This document shows, in pieces, positions 43,415 through 52,538 of a stretch of DNA of 64,000 nucleotides. The notes below the pieces were generated by a model. The model searched no databases. It saw nothing but the letters and a program-made list of their open reading frames with translations, and was not told where the DNA came from. Made by a program: the position numbers and the translations under genes. The first letter of the stretch is position 1; every line of letters begins with the position of its first letter. Source of the stretch: Buttiauxella selenatireducens (GTDB lineage Bacteria > Pseudomonadota > Gammaproteobacteria > Enterobacterales > Enterobacteriaceae); the NCBI RefSeq assembly GCF_031432975.1, contig NZ_CP133838.1:2666001-2730000 (forward strand), written 5' to 3'.

Positions 43415-43520
43415 AATCCACTCCAGACTCAGTCATAACATTGTGACTATGTCGCACATTGTCATCGATATTAGTGATAGAATGAAGTCATTAGCCATCG
43501 ATAAAAGCGATACATTGAGA

Positions 43521-44390
43521 ATGATGAAATACTCTCCTGAATCCCTCGAAGCGTTTCTGCAAGCGGTTGAAACCGGCTCGTTCTCTGCGGCGGCTCGCAA
43601 ACTTAAAAAGAGCCAGTCAACGGTGAGCAGTGCGATTGCCAATCTGGAAGCCGATCTCGGCTTGACGCTGTTTGACCGCCAGAGCCGACAGCCAATGCTG
43701 ACCGAGCAGGGTAAGCATATTTTGCCGTACATCCAGTCGATTATGGCGGCAAGCGAGCGGCTCAATGAAGCCTCAGTGCGCCTGGGCTCGGATGTGGAAC
43801 CGCGCCTGAGTTTTGTGCTGTCTGATGTCTGGCAAACGGCGCATCACGAATCCATACTCCAGCGTTTTTCGCAACGCTTCCCGGATATCGAATTTGAATG
43901 CCTGATTGCCGAAGATGAAGACGTTATCGACCTGATTCAGATTGGCCGGGCGCACGTTGGCGTGTTGCGTGTGCAGCCACGTTACCCGGTTGATGTCAGC
44001 GTGGCGCGTTTGCAGGTCGGTGCAGAAATGGCCATTTTTATTCATCGGCAGCATCCTTTGGCCCAGTTGAAAACTGTCGAAATGGACAGTTTGCAGACGG
44101 TCCGTCAACTTCGCCTGAGCACATTTACTGATCCAACTCGTAATAAAAGCGGCGGCCCGATGTGGTCTTCACCGTCGTTGTTGATGCTGCTGGAAATGGC
44201 GGAACAGGGGTTTGGCTGGGGGATTTTACCGCGTTGGTTGGTTAAGCAGTTTGGACACAATATCTTGCAGGAGCTGCCTGTTGCAGGCTGGCCGCAGCGC
44301 ATTGAAGTTGATGTTATCTGGTCAAATAAAACGCCCCCAGGACTTGCAGGGCGTTGGATGATCGATCAGTTGCGGATGCAGGAAGGCTAA
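43521..44390 (+). CDS. LysR-family regulator, divergent from the PACE gene
   Basis: A 289-residue LysR-type regulator. The N-terminal winged helix-turn-helix reads SLEAFLQAVETGSFSAAARK and SQSTVSSAIANLEADLGLTL, followed by the periplasmic-binding-like effector domain. Start: paired ATGs at 43521 and 43524 with only a weak GAGA ahead; upstream in-frame starts add 26 residues not usual in the family. Its position suggests it senses the PACE substrate, such as a diamine or cationic biocide, and activates efflux. Confidence 0.88.
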   Translation: MMKYSPESLEAFLQAVETGSFSAAARKLKKSQSTVSSAIANLEADLGLTLFDRQSRQPMLTEQGKHILPYIQSIMAASERLNEASVRLGSDVEPRLSFVLSDVWQTAHHESILQRFSQRFPDIEFECLIAEDEDVIDLIQIGRAHVGVLRVQPRYPVDVSVARLQVGAEMAIFIHRQHPLAQLKTVEMDSLQTVRQLRLSTFTDPTRNKSGGPMWSSPSLLMLLEMAEQGFGWGILPRWLVKQFGHNILQELPVAGWPQRIEVDVIWSNKTPPGLAGRWMIDQLRMQEG

Positions 44391-44395
44391 GAAGG

Positions 44396-46360
44396 TTATT
44401 TCTTCTGCTTCGGTAAGGTCTTTAACAACTCATCCGGGCTGATAGACGCCACCACATCGCTGCCCGGCAATGGCATTTTGAGGATGTGGTTCTTCATTTT
44501 GCCAATGACGTGCATTTCGCACGGCCTGCAGTCAAATTTCAGCGTCAACACTTCATCCTGATGCACCAGTTGCATCGGGGATGCTTTCCAGCTTTTCACT
44601 GAACCTTTCGCCTGTTTCGGGCACAAGTTGAAGGCAAAACGCAGGCAATGCTTGGTGATCATCACCGGCACATCGCCCTTCTCTTCGTGCGCTTCGTACG
44701 CAGCGTCAATCAATTTCACGCCGTAACGCTGATAAAACTCACGAGCTTTGTGGTTATAAACGTTCGCCAGAAACGTGAGATGCTCTTCAGGATAGACAGG
44801 TGCCGGTACGCTCACCGCTTTACGGCTGCCACGTTGGTACTGCTGCAAACGCGCGTCACTCAGTTCGTCAATCGCTTCGCGGCGTAACTGGTTAAGCTGG
44901 CTGTTAGGGATAAACAGTGCGGCGGGTAAATTCAAATCAACTTTGCGCGCCTGGTACATTGTCTGCCCCAGTTTTGCCAGGCTGTCACGCAGGTTGGCAT
45001 AGGCTTTTTCCGGGTTATTCGCCACGTCAAACTGCCCTTCCAGCGTTTTGCTGACGCTGACGCCCTCTTCACTGGTAATGGTCAGAACCAGCTGTTCTTG
45101 CCAGCCGCTAAGCTCCAGATCCACCGCAATTCGGCGTTCGCTGGACGTTTTAGTCAGCGCCTGTTGCCAGTTGTGATCAAGGTTGCGGTTCAGCGGATGA
45201 TTCGGACGCACGTTTTTCAGGGTTTCCGGCATCTCGTTTGGCCAGACGCGGTACTGATTTTTACCGGTTTTCTCCACCGTATTGGCGCGGAAACCTACAA
45301 TTTCACGCTTAATCAACACATTCAGACCATCGCCGTTGGTCAAAGAATCCGTGACATTTACATCGAGGAAATCTTTACCCACTTTCAGCACTTCGCCCAC
45401 TGGCAGGCCGATATATTTAGGCGAATCAAACGCGCCGATATCAATTTTACGCTCGTTAACAAAGTAATCCGTGCTACCGCGATGGAAGGTTTTATCCGGC
45501 GATGGGATAAAGAAATGCGACGTGACTCCCGCTGACGCGCGAACTAAATCCGTGCGCTGCTCCATTAATTCATCGAGCAACTGGCGGTAATACGAGGTGA
45601 TGTTTTTCACATAGCTCATATCTTTGTAGCGCCCTTCAATCTTGAAGGAACGCACACCCGCATCAACCAGTGCCGCCAGGTTGGCGCTCTGGTCATTATC
45701 TTTCATCGACAGCAAGTGTTTTTCATAGGCGACAACGCGCCCTTGATCGTCTTTGAGCGTGTACGGTAAACGGCATGCCTGGGAACAATCACCACGGTTC
45801 GCACTACGCCCGGTCTGAGCGTGGGAAATATTGCATTGGCCGGAATACGCCACACACAACGCGCCGTGGATAAAGAATTCAATAGTGGCATCGACGTTTT
45901 CGTGAATGGCGCGAATTTGGTTGAGGTTCAGTTCGCGAGCCAGCACGATTTGCGAGAAACCGACATCAGAAAGAAACTTCGCTTTTTCTACGCTACGAAT
46001 GTCGCACTGGGTACTGGCGTGCAATTCAATCGGCGGAAGATCCATTTCCAACACGCCCATGTCCTGCACAATCAGCGCATCAACACCCACCTGATACAGG
46101 TCGTGGATCATCCGGCGAGCGGGTTCGAGTTCGTTGTCATGCAAAATGGTGTTAAGCGTAACGAAAATCTTCGCCCCATAACGATGGGCAAACGGCACCA
46201 GTTCTGCAAGATCTTGCAGGCTGTTACCGGCATTATGGCGAGCGCCAAAGCCAGGCCCGCCGATGTAAACCGCATCCGCACCATGCAAAATAGCTTCGCG
46301 GGCGATGGCGGTGTCACGGGCTGGACTGAGTAGTTCGAGATGATTGGCGTGCAGGCGCAT
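44396..46360 (-). CDS. rlhA: RlhA, 23S rRNA 5-hydroxycytidine C2501 synthase
   Basis: A 654-residue U32-peptidase-family protein, formerly YdcP, matching E. coli RlhA (653) over its whole length. It is needed for 5-hydroxylation of C2501 in 23S rRNA and uses prephenate as oxygen source. Seen are ELLSPARDTAIAREAILHGA at the start, the Cys motifs GQCNISHAQTGRSANRGDCS and SQACRLPY in the U32 signature, and C-terminal Cys motifs FDCRPCEMHV. These Cys probably bind an iron-sulfur cluster. It is convergent with the LysR gene, five bases apart. Confidence 0.96.
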   Translation of the reverse strand: MRLHANHLELLSPARDTAIAREAILHGADAVYIGGPGFGARHNAGNSLQDLAELVPFAHRYGAKIFVTLNTILHDNELEPARRMIHDLYQVGVDALIVQDMGVLEMDLPPIELHASTQCDIRSVEKAKFLSDVGFSQIVLARELNLNQIRAIHENVDATIEFFIHGALCVAYSGQCNISHAQTGRSANRGDCSQACRLPYTLKDDQGRVVAYEKHLLSMKDNDQSANLAALVDAGVRSFKIEGRYKDMSYVKNITSYYRQLLDELMEQRTDLVRASAGVTSHFFIPSPDKTFHRGSTDYFVNERKIDIGAFDSPKYIGLPVGEVLKVGKDFLDVNVTDSLTNGDGLNVLIKREIVGFRANTVEKTGKNQYRVWPNEMPETLKNVRPNHPLNRNLDHNWQQALTKTSSERRIAVDLELSGWQEQLVLTITSEEGVSVSKTLEGQFDVANNPEKAYANLRDSLAKLGQTMYQARKVDLNLPAALFIPNSQLNQLRREAIDELSDARLQQYQRGSRKAVSVPAPVYPEEHLTFLANVYNHKAREFYQRYGVKLIDAAYEAHEEKGDVPVMITKHCLRFAFNLCPKQAKGSVKSWKASPMQLVHQDEVLTLKFDCRPCEMHVIGKMKNHILKMPLPGSDVVASISPDELLKTLPKQKK

Positions 46361-46831
46361 AGTGAATTTGTTTTCTGTGTTATGGGCGAAAGGCCGCTAT
46401 TGTAGTCAGATTGGGCCTGCAATGCGATTCCTTCTTACCTTTCGATAATCCTCACGTCTTTCTGGAAATGGATAAATCCTAAAAAACGTTATTTTCATTA
46501 CCTGCGCACTTTCATTCGGATATTTAAATAAATAAAAGTAAAGGAGTTGTAATTAATCCGACGAAAGCACAATGATATTTGCCAATGAGTTTATATAAAA
46601 AATAACAAAAATAATCTGAAAATGTCATTTTGATATAACAAATCAAAGCCATTGTTTTTTAAATCATAAAAATCAATCAGTTAAAACAGTTAAAAACACC
46701 AGGTCAGACCTCTTCTTTTGACATGACAACTCAAATACGATGCAGCCCATACATCAGGGGATACATCAGCCCCACTATTTCCTGATGCAGAAACTCAGTC
46801 ATTATTAATAATAAATTATAGGTACACCGTT
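46361..46831. other. AT-rich intergenic region upstream of rlhA
   Basis: About 470 bases between the divergent rlhA and the small lipoprotein gene. It is very AT-rich at 46480-46700. Both promoters must lie here, but no operator or RNA was recognised. Confidence 0.45.
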
Positions 46832-47122
46832 ATGAAATTGATGATAAGCAAAGGCTGTATTGCTGTAATTGTATTGTCTCTCGGCCTGACAGGATGCGGA
46901 ATGGATAATATGACGCCGACTCAACAAGCGTTGTTGGCAGGTAGCGCCGCGGCGGCCGTTGGTGGCATTGCGTACGGTATTCATAAAAAACATGAAGCGG
47001 ATAAAGAAAAACACAAACACGACGACAAAAATGATAATGACGATAACGATGACAATTCACGCCATGCCCACCGCTATCATAATGAGCAATGTTACGACCG
47101 ATATGGCGACTGGCGCTGTTAA
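46832..47122 (+). CDS. small lipoprotein with glycine-zipper helix and His/Asp-rich tail
   Basis: A 96-residue lipoprotein with lipobox LTGC (Cys22). A short Ala/Gly-rich helix (LLAGSAAAAVGGIAYGI) like a glycine zipper is followed by a very charged tail rich in Lys/His then Asp (KHKHDDKNDNDDNDDN), ending with two Cys (NEQCYDRYGDWRC). The tail could bind metal ions, but this is a guess. I do not recognise a named family. It lies between rlhA (divergent) and the GGDEF-EAL gene on the same strand, 234 bases away. Confidence 0.7.
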   Translation: MKLMISKGCIAVIVLSLGLTGCGMDNMTPTQQALLAGSAAAAVGGIAYGIHKKHEADKEKHKHDDKNDNDDNDDNSRHAHRYHNEQCYDRYGDWRC

Positions 47123-47168
47123 GACGCCGCCTTCAAGATTCTTTTTCTAACCCCCGCGTGAGGTATTT

Positions 47169-47208
47169 CATTGCCACATCCAAAGAGAGAAGCTCTTGTG
47201 TGGCAATG
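47169..47208. other. two-tier hairpin in the leader of the GGDEF-EAL gene
   Basis: CATTGCCACA pairs perfectly with TGTGGCAATG, and inside this AAGAG pairs with CTCTT. No T-run follows. It may be the transcript end of the small lipoprotein gene or a leader structure of the downstream gene. Confidence 0.55.
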
Positions 47209-47356
47209 TCATTAGTCTTAATAATGATTAACGGAGAGAGTGTTTTATAACATAAGGTTTTAATTTATAGTTGCACGGAGAAATAGTTTCACTACGTAAT
47301 AACATTAACATTATTGTAGTAATACCATAAAAACCATGCAGCTTAGATGAATAAAA

Positions 47357-49294
47357 ATGATAAAAAAAATAGATTACTCAAAGCTTTACCAGTCAGAAGG
47401 CACTAAGCTGTTATACAATAATTCGTTACCTGGCATTCTGATTACCTTTATTGCCTCAACCGTGCTTGCTTTCACTTTTGTCGACAGAAACGATTTTCAG
47501 GCAAAAACGACCTGGTGGCTGGTGATGACCTTGATCTTAGCCATACGGACTATTGATTCAAGGATGTGGACAAAAAGCCAAACCGAGGGAAACCCCAAAA
47601 CCTGGTTGCTCCGATTTTCATGCGGTTGTTTACTCAGCGCTGTGATGTGGAGCGTCTATGCGGTTGTGTTCTACCCGACATTTTCTATTGAAGAATTGAG
47701 CACCACCAATGTCATTCTCGCCGCAATGGCCGGCGGTGCCAGCAGCCTGCTTTCTGCAAGTCTGCTGCTCGCGGCGCTATACAACATTATTATTCTGATG
47801 CCAATGTCAATCTTGCTCATGATGCAGCCTGAACAATATAAATTTAATCTGGGCAGCCTGGGGATTTGCTTCACAGTAATAATGATTATCTCATCTGCGC
47901 GCTCCGCAAATTATATTAAAGAAGCCATTTTATTGCGTTACAGAAATAAAAAACTCGTCTCACGCATGGAAGAAACCATTCGTATAAGAACCGAGGAAGT
48001 GTATGAGATTTCAAATAAAGATGCGTTAACCGGTTTATACAATCGCACGGCTTTTTTATCCGCAGTCGTTCGCGTAGAGCAAGACTTTAAGCAACATCAT
48101 ATCGAGGGGTTTTCAATATTCTTTATCGATCTGGATGGCTTTAAAAATATTAATGACACGCTCGGCCACAATGCCGGCGACAGCGTGTTGGTGAGTATCA
48201 GTGACAGGCTTAAAAGCTGTAACGCTGCCGACACGTTGATGTGCCGCTGGGGTGGTGATGAGTTTATCCTGCTGGTGAAAGAGAGCCGACATCAGGCAAT
48301 CAGCGCTCTCGCGCAGCAAATTACAAACACCCTTTCGTTGCCCATTGACGTAGGCGGCCAAACTATCACTCTGAACGCGACCATTGGTATTGCGATCTGC
48401 CCAGAGCACGGCACTTCGATGACACGTCTTATTCAGTTGGCTGATATCGCTATGTATTCGCAAAAAGCCAAATATCCTGAGCGCGTTGCTTTTTATAATC
48501 TCGATCTGGAACACAATCTGCTGCGTAAAATCATGCTCAACGAGGCGTTAAAAGGGGCTCTTGAGCGGCAGGAATTTCGTCTTGTGTATCAGCCCATTGT
48601 CGACTCCGCAGGCCAGATTGTCAGTTTTGAAGCCTTGATGCGCTGGCGTTATCAAGACCAGGAAATCTCGCCGGTTGAATTTATCCCGTTGATGGAGCAA
48701 AGCGGTCGCATCGTCGAAGTCGGTATTTGGGTATTGGAAGAAGCCTGTAAGACGTTGGCAAAGATGCGCCAATGCAATGCAGATATTTGCATGTGCGTGA
48801 ATATTTCGCTCATTCAATTTTATGATAAAGGCTTTGTTAATCACGTTAAGCGGGTTATCGAACAATACGCAATACCCGGGCATTTGCTGCATCTGGAAGT
48901 GACTGAATCGATATTCCGCTCCGACCAAATGCAAATTAACCAAAAAGTGAGCCAGTTACAGCAGTGCGGCGTGAAGTTATCTATCGATGATTTCGGAACG
49001 GGTTATTCGAGTCTTTCCGTTATCCAGAATATGAATATCGATTACATTAAAATCGACCGTTCCTTTATTCAGCATATTGAACAAAAGGGTCTGTCTATTG
49101 TGCAGGCCGTGATGAATATGTCCAAAAGCCTCAACTTTATGGTGATTGCTGAAGGCGTGGAAACGTATAAACAGCGCCAAATACTTGAACAATGCGGTAT
49201 TCCCTATATGCAGGGTTACTATTTTTCCCGTCCGATGGAACAATCGGAAGCGTGGAATTATCTCACCGCCGCGTCCAGTGAAATCCAGTATTAA
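47357..49294 (+). CDS. membrane GGDEF-EAL cyclic-di-GMP enzyme
   Basis: A 645-residue inner-membrane protein. An N-terminal membrane region with about six hydrophobic segments (residues 25-185) is followed by a coiled linker. A GGDEF domain (DALTGLYNR near 222, WGGDEF at 298-303) and an EAL domain (FEALMRW near 424-430, DDFGTGYSS, EGVET) follow. Both signature motifs are intact, so it could make or break cyclic-di-GMP. No clear RxxD inhibitory site precedes GGDEF. The membrane part has MASE-like character, but I cannot name the class. A weak start region (ATAAAA) precedes the ATG. Confidence 0.93.
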   Translation: MIKKIDYSKLYQSEGTKLLYNNSLPGILITFIASTVLAFTFVDRNDFQAKTTWWLVMTLILAIRTIDSRMWTKSQTEGNPKTWLLRFSCGCLLSAVMWSVYAVVFYPTFSIEELSTTNVILAAMAGGASSLLSASLLLAALYNIIILMPMSILLMMQPEQYKFNLGSLGICFTVIMIISSARSANYIKEAILLRYRNKKLVSRMEETIRIRTEEVYEISNKDALTGLYNRTAFLSAVVRVEQDFKQHHIEGFSIFFIDLDGFKNINDTLGHNAGDSVLVSISDRLKSCNAADTLMCRWGGDEFILLVKESRHQAISALAQQITNTLSLPIDVGGQTITLNATIGIAICPEHGTSMTRLIQLADIAMYSQKAKYPERVAFYNLDLEHNLLRKIMLNEALKGALERQEFRLVYQPIVDSAGQIVSFEALMRWRYQDQEISPVEFIPLMEQSGRIVEVGIWVLEEACKTLAKMRQCNADICMCVNISLIQFYDKGFVNHVKRVIEQYAIPGHLLHLEVTESIFRSDQMQINQKVSQLQQCGVKLSIDDFGTGYSSLSVIQNMNIDYIKIDRSFIQHIEQKGLSIVQAVMNMSKSLNFMVIAEGVETYKQRQILEQCGIPYMQGYYFSRPMEQSEAWNYLTAASSEIQY

Positions 49295-49379
49295 CGTGCA
49301 GATTTTTCAATATACACCGGGCTGTTGTTAACGGTTTGTAATGTTATAGTCCCGTGACGCTATAGCAGAAAGGGAAAAA

Positions 49380-50546
49380 ATGCGCACACTATCCATTCCG
49401 TTACCCACGGTTTTAACCGGGTTTGTCGCCGTATTAGTCGGCTACGCAAGTTCAGCCGCAATCATCTGGCAGGCCGCTGAAGCCGCAGGTGCCAACCCGA
49501 TGCAAATCGCGGGTTGGCTTACGATGCTGGGAATTGGCATGGGTATCAGTACCCTGGTGCTGACGATTTGGTATCGCACGCCGATTCTCACCGCCTGGTC
49601 GACGCCAGGTGCCGCGTTACTCGCCACCAGCTTACCGGGGCATTCGCTGAACGAAGCCGTTGGGGTATTTATCTTCGCTTCGTTTTTAATTCTGCTCTGC
49701 GGTGCGACCGGTTTGTTTGCTCGCTTAATGCGCCTGATCCCTTCGACATTATCGGCCGCCATGCTCGCGGGTATCCTGCTGCGATTTGGCCTTGATGCCT
49801 TTACGTCATTGCAGGGCAATTTTTTACTCTGCGTGAGTATGCTGCTTGGCTGGTTGTTGGCAAAAGCCTGGGCACCGCGTTATGCCGTCGTCGTTGCCAT
49901 GGTTGTCGGCCTGCTGGTGTGCGTGATGAGCGGTAATCTGCAAAACGGCAGCGTGCCCGTTGCGATGGTGATGCCTGAATTTACGGCTCCGCACTTTTCG
50001 CTCGGCAGCCTGCTCGGTATCGGTATTCCCTTCTTTCTCGTCACGATGGCGTCTCAAAATGCGCCCGGTGTGGCGACGCTGAAAGCCTCTGGTTTTGACG
50101 TCCCTGTCTCACCGCTGATTGTCGTCACCGCCGCCATTGCCCTGTTACTGGCTCCGTTTGGCGTATTTTCAGTTTGTATTGCTGCGATAACCGCCGCAAT
50201 TTGCCAGGGGTCGGAAGCCCATCCTGATCCTTCAAAGCGCTGGCTTGCCGCGGCGGCTGCGGGAGTATTTTATTTGCTGGCGGGTATTTTTGGCGGCTCA
50301 ATAACGACGTTGCTCACCGCACTCCCGGTTGCTTACATCCACACTCTGGCGGGCCTGGCATTACTCAGCACCATCGCCGGAAGCCTGTACCAGGCGTTGA
50401 ACCATGAACGAGAGCGCGATGCCGCGATAGTGACCTTTTTAGTCACGGCATCCGGGGTCAATTTATTGGGGATTGGTTCTGCTTTTTGGGGGCTGGTTGC
50501 GGGTGGAATGTGTTACGCGGTGTTCTCACTTTCCCGCCGCGCGTAG
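49380..50546 (+). CDS. ydcO: YdcO, BenE-family transporter
   Basis: A 388-residue inner-membrane protein with about 12 hydrophobic segments, belonging to the benzoate:H+ symporter (BenE) family. Family features are PTVLTGFVAVLVGYASSAAI at the N-terminus and LVTMASQNAPGVATLKASGF near residue 225. E. coli YdcO has the same neighbourhood near rlhA, but its substrate is unproven. AAGGGAAAAA precedes the ATG. Its 3' end overlaps the convergent AraC gene by 21 bases. Confidence 0.9.
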   Translation: MRTLSIPLPTVLTGFVAVLVGYASSAAIIWQAAEAAGANPMQIAGWLTMLGIGMGISTLVLTIWYRTPILTAWSTPGAALLATSLPGHSLNEAVGVFIFASFLILLCGATGLFARLMRLIPSTLSAAMLAGILLRFGLDAFTSLQGNFLLCVSMLLGWLLAKAWAPRYAVVVAMVVGLLVCVMSGNLQNGSVPVAMVMPEFTAPHFSLGSLLGIGIPFFLVTMASQNAPGVATLKASGFDVPVSPLIVVTAAIALLLAPFGVFSVCIAAITAAICQGSEAHPDPSKRWLAAAAAGVFYLLAGIFGGSITTLLTALPVAYIHTLAGLALLSTIAGSLYQALNHERERDAAIVTFLVTASGVNLLGIGSAFWGLVAGGMCYAVFSLSRRA

Positions 50547-51398
50547 CTGCGAAGGCGTCACACCAAACGAAGCCTTAAAGCGATTGCTGAAATGACTTGC
50601 GGAGCTAAACCCGCAAGCCATCGCAATATCGGTAAGCGTAAACGGGCTATTTTTCACCAGGTTTTCGGCGCGTAGCATGCGCCGTTGCATCACATATTGA
50701 TGAGGAGCGAGTTGTGTGGATTGCTTGAACATTCGTGCAAAATGAAACTCGCTCAAACCGGCTTCCAGCGCCAGTTCGGTCAGCGTCAAGGGTTCGCTAA
50801 GATGCTGTTCAATGTAGGCCTGGAGATTGCGTAACACTGCGGGTGCCAGCCCTCCACGGACATTCGGCAAGCGCCATTGCACGTTGCTGTAGGTCTGAAT
50901 CAAATGCGTCAGTAACAAGGTTGACGCCGTGCTAAGCGTGAGATGGTTCGCCCGTTGTTGCCAGTCGCTACTTAACAGAAAATGACGATATAACTGCGTG
51001 ATGCGCGGGTCCTCGCTGAAGATTTTCTCATCAAGCTGAATAGACGCCGGACTTCGATCCCAGATTTGCTCCGCAATGCTGCGCAAATGCGCATCCGTGC
51101 AATACAGATGTACAAACGAAAAATGATTGCGGATATCCCAGGTCGTTTCGACATCTTGTGGCATCAGGCAAAACCGGTCAGGCCCACCGCCGTTTTTCCA
51201 GCCGGATGAGGTTTTATGATAGGTTTCCTGGCCCTCATTCACATACATGCTCAACGTATGGTGATCGCTGCATTGCGTTACACGATCAAGGCTGTTTGAC
51301 CACGCCGACAATTGGATGCCCGACCCCAGCTGCACGTTATCTTCCAGCACGGCATTGTGCTGGCGAAGATTTTCAAAAGCGTTATACGGCTGGGTCAT
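50526..51398 (-). CDS. AraC-family transcriptional regulator
   Basis: A 290-residue regulator with an N-terminal ligand-type domain and a C-terminal AraC DNA-binding domain. The first helix-turn-helix is LTELALEAGLSEFHFARMFK and the second is LTDIAMACGFSSASHFSNRF. It is divergent from the EamA permease gene across 187 bases and so probably controls it. The C-terminal end overlaps ydcO on the other strand by 21 bases. Confidence 0.88.
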   Translation of the reverse strand: MTQPYNAFENLRQHNAVLEDNVQLGSGIQLSAWSNSLDRVTQCSDHHTLSMYVNEGQETYHKTSSGWKNGGGPDRFCLMPQDVETTWDIRNHFSFVHLYCTDAHLRSIAEQIWDRSPASIQLDEKIFSEDPRITQLYRHFLLSSDWQQRANHLTLSTASTLLLTHLIQTYSNVQWRLPNVRGGLAPAVLRNLQAYIEQHLSEPLTLTELALEAGLSEFHFARMFKQSTQLAPHQYVMQRRMLRAENLVKNSPFTLTDIAMACGFSSASHFSNRFKASFGVTPSQLRAAGK

Positions 51399-51585
51399 CG
51401 TGAAATACCATCAAAGTTCAGAAGTGCCAGTTTAAGTAGTGCGCAAGTCTGTTACCAGATTTAAAGCATGACAATAGTCTGGCAGGTAAAAAAAACCGCA
51501 AGAATATGCAAGCCGCGCAAGCAAATGAAAGCATGCGATTGTGCATTCGCCGATACTCCCCCTATCCGTTTGGGGAGACAACAAC

Positions 51586-52491
51586 ATGAATGCGTTACTT
51601 TATATTTCTGTGGTGGTGATTTGGGGGACGACCTGGCTTGCTATCTATATGCAGCAAGGCGTGGTCTCAGTGCCCGTTTCAATTTTCTGGCGTTTTGCCG
51701 TGGCGGCGGTGGTGATGCTGGTCGTGCTGCGCTCGTTGGGGCGGTTACGTCGAATCAGCTTGCGGGATCACCTCTTCTGTATGCTGCAAGGCGGCTGTGT
51801 TTTCGGCTTCAACTTCGTCTGTTTTTATCATGCTGCGGCGTACATCAGCTCAGGGCTGGAGTCGGTGATTTTTTCCATGGCGGTACTGTTTAACGCGGTC
51901 AATAGCATGATTTTCTTCCGTCAGCGCCCTCATAAAAACTTGCTGCCCGCAGCGGCACTCGGTATTTCTGGGGTCGTCGCACTGTTCTGGCACGATCTGG
52001 TCGCCACACAACTGGCGCCCTCACTGCTGTTAGGCATCGGATTAAGTGCGCTCGGCACGTTTGGGTTTTCGCTCGGTAATATGATAAGCGCTCGCCATCA
52101 ACGCCGTGGTCTGGAGACGCTGTCGACCAACACCTACGCCATGTTTTATGGCACCGTCATTATGGGCGTACTGGCCATCCTGCGTGGCGATTCGTTTATG
52201 CCCGAGTTCACACTGCGCTATATGGGCTCGCTGTTCTATCTGGCGATTTTTGGCTCGGTGATTGCCTTCGGTGCCTATTTCACGCTCGTTGGGCGCATCG
52301 GTGCCAGTCAGGCGGCTTACAGTACATTGCTGTTCCCGCTCGTCGCGCTCACTCTTTCGACCCTTTATGAAGGCTATGTCTGGCACAGTAACGCCATTAT
52401 CGGGCTGGTGATGATTCTGCTTGGCAATTTGGTGATGTTTTCAAAACCGGGGATGTTTAACTTCCTGACCGGACGCAAACGTACCGCGTAA
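51586..52491 (+). CDS. EamA/DMT-family permease
   Basis: A 301-residue transporter with ten hydrophobic segments in two EamA repeats (first VVIWGTTWLAIYMQQGVVSV, second starting LLGIGLSALGTFGFSLGNMI). Such proteins export amino acids or related metabolites. The ATG at 51586 is preceded by GGGGAG; an upstream ORF start is unlikely. The AraC-type regulator is divergent and may activate it. A stem-loop follows the stop. Confidence 0.88.
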   Translation: MNALLYISVVVIWGTTWLAIYMQQGVVSVPVSIFWRFAVAAVVMLVVLRSLGRLRRISLRDHLFCMLQGGCVFGFNFVCFYHAAAYISSGLESVIFSMAVLFNAVNSMIFFRQRPHKNLLPAAALGISGVVALFWHDLVATQLAPSLLLGIGLSALGTFGFSLGNMISARHQRRGLETLSTNTYAMFYGTVIMGVLAILRGDSFMPEFTLRYMGSLFYLAIFGSVIAFGAYFTLVGRIGASQAAYSTLLFPLVALTLSTLYEGYVWHSNAIIGLVMILLGNLVMFSKPGMFNFLTGRKRTA

Positions 52492-52498
52492 GAATGAA

Positions 52499-52519
52499 AA
52501 AGGGAGCTTAGCTCCCTTT
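52499..52519. terminator. bidirectional stem-loop terminator
   Basis: AAAGGGAGC pairs perfectly with GCTCCCTTT around TTA, between the convergent EamA and DUF3313 genes, with an A-run to the left that gives a T-run on the minus strand. Confidence 0.85.
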
Positions 52520-52538
52520 CGCATCACGGGTATCGTCG

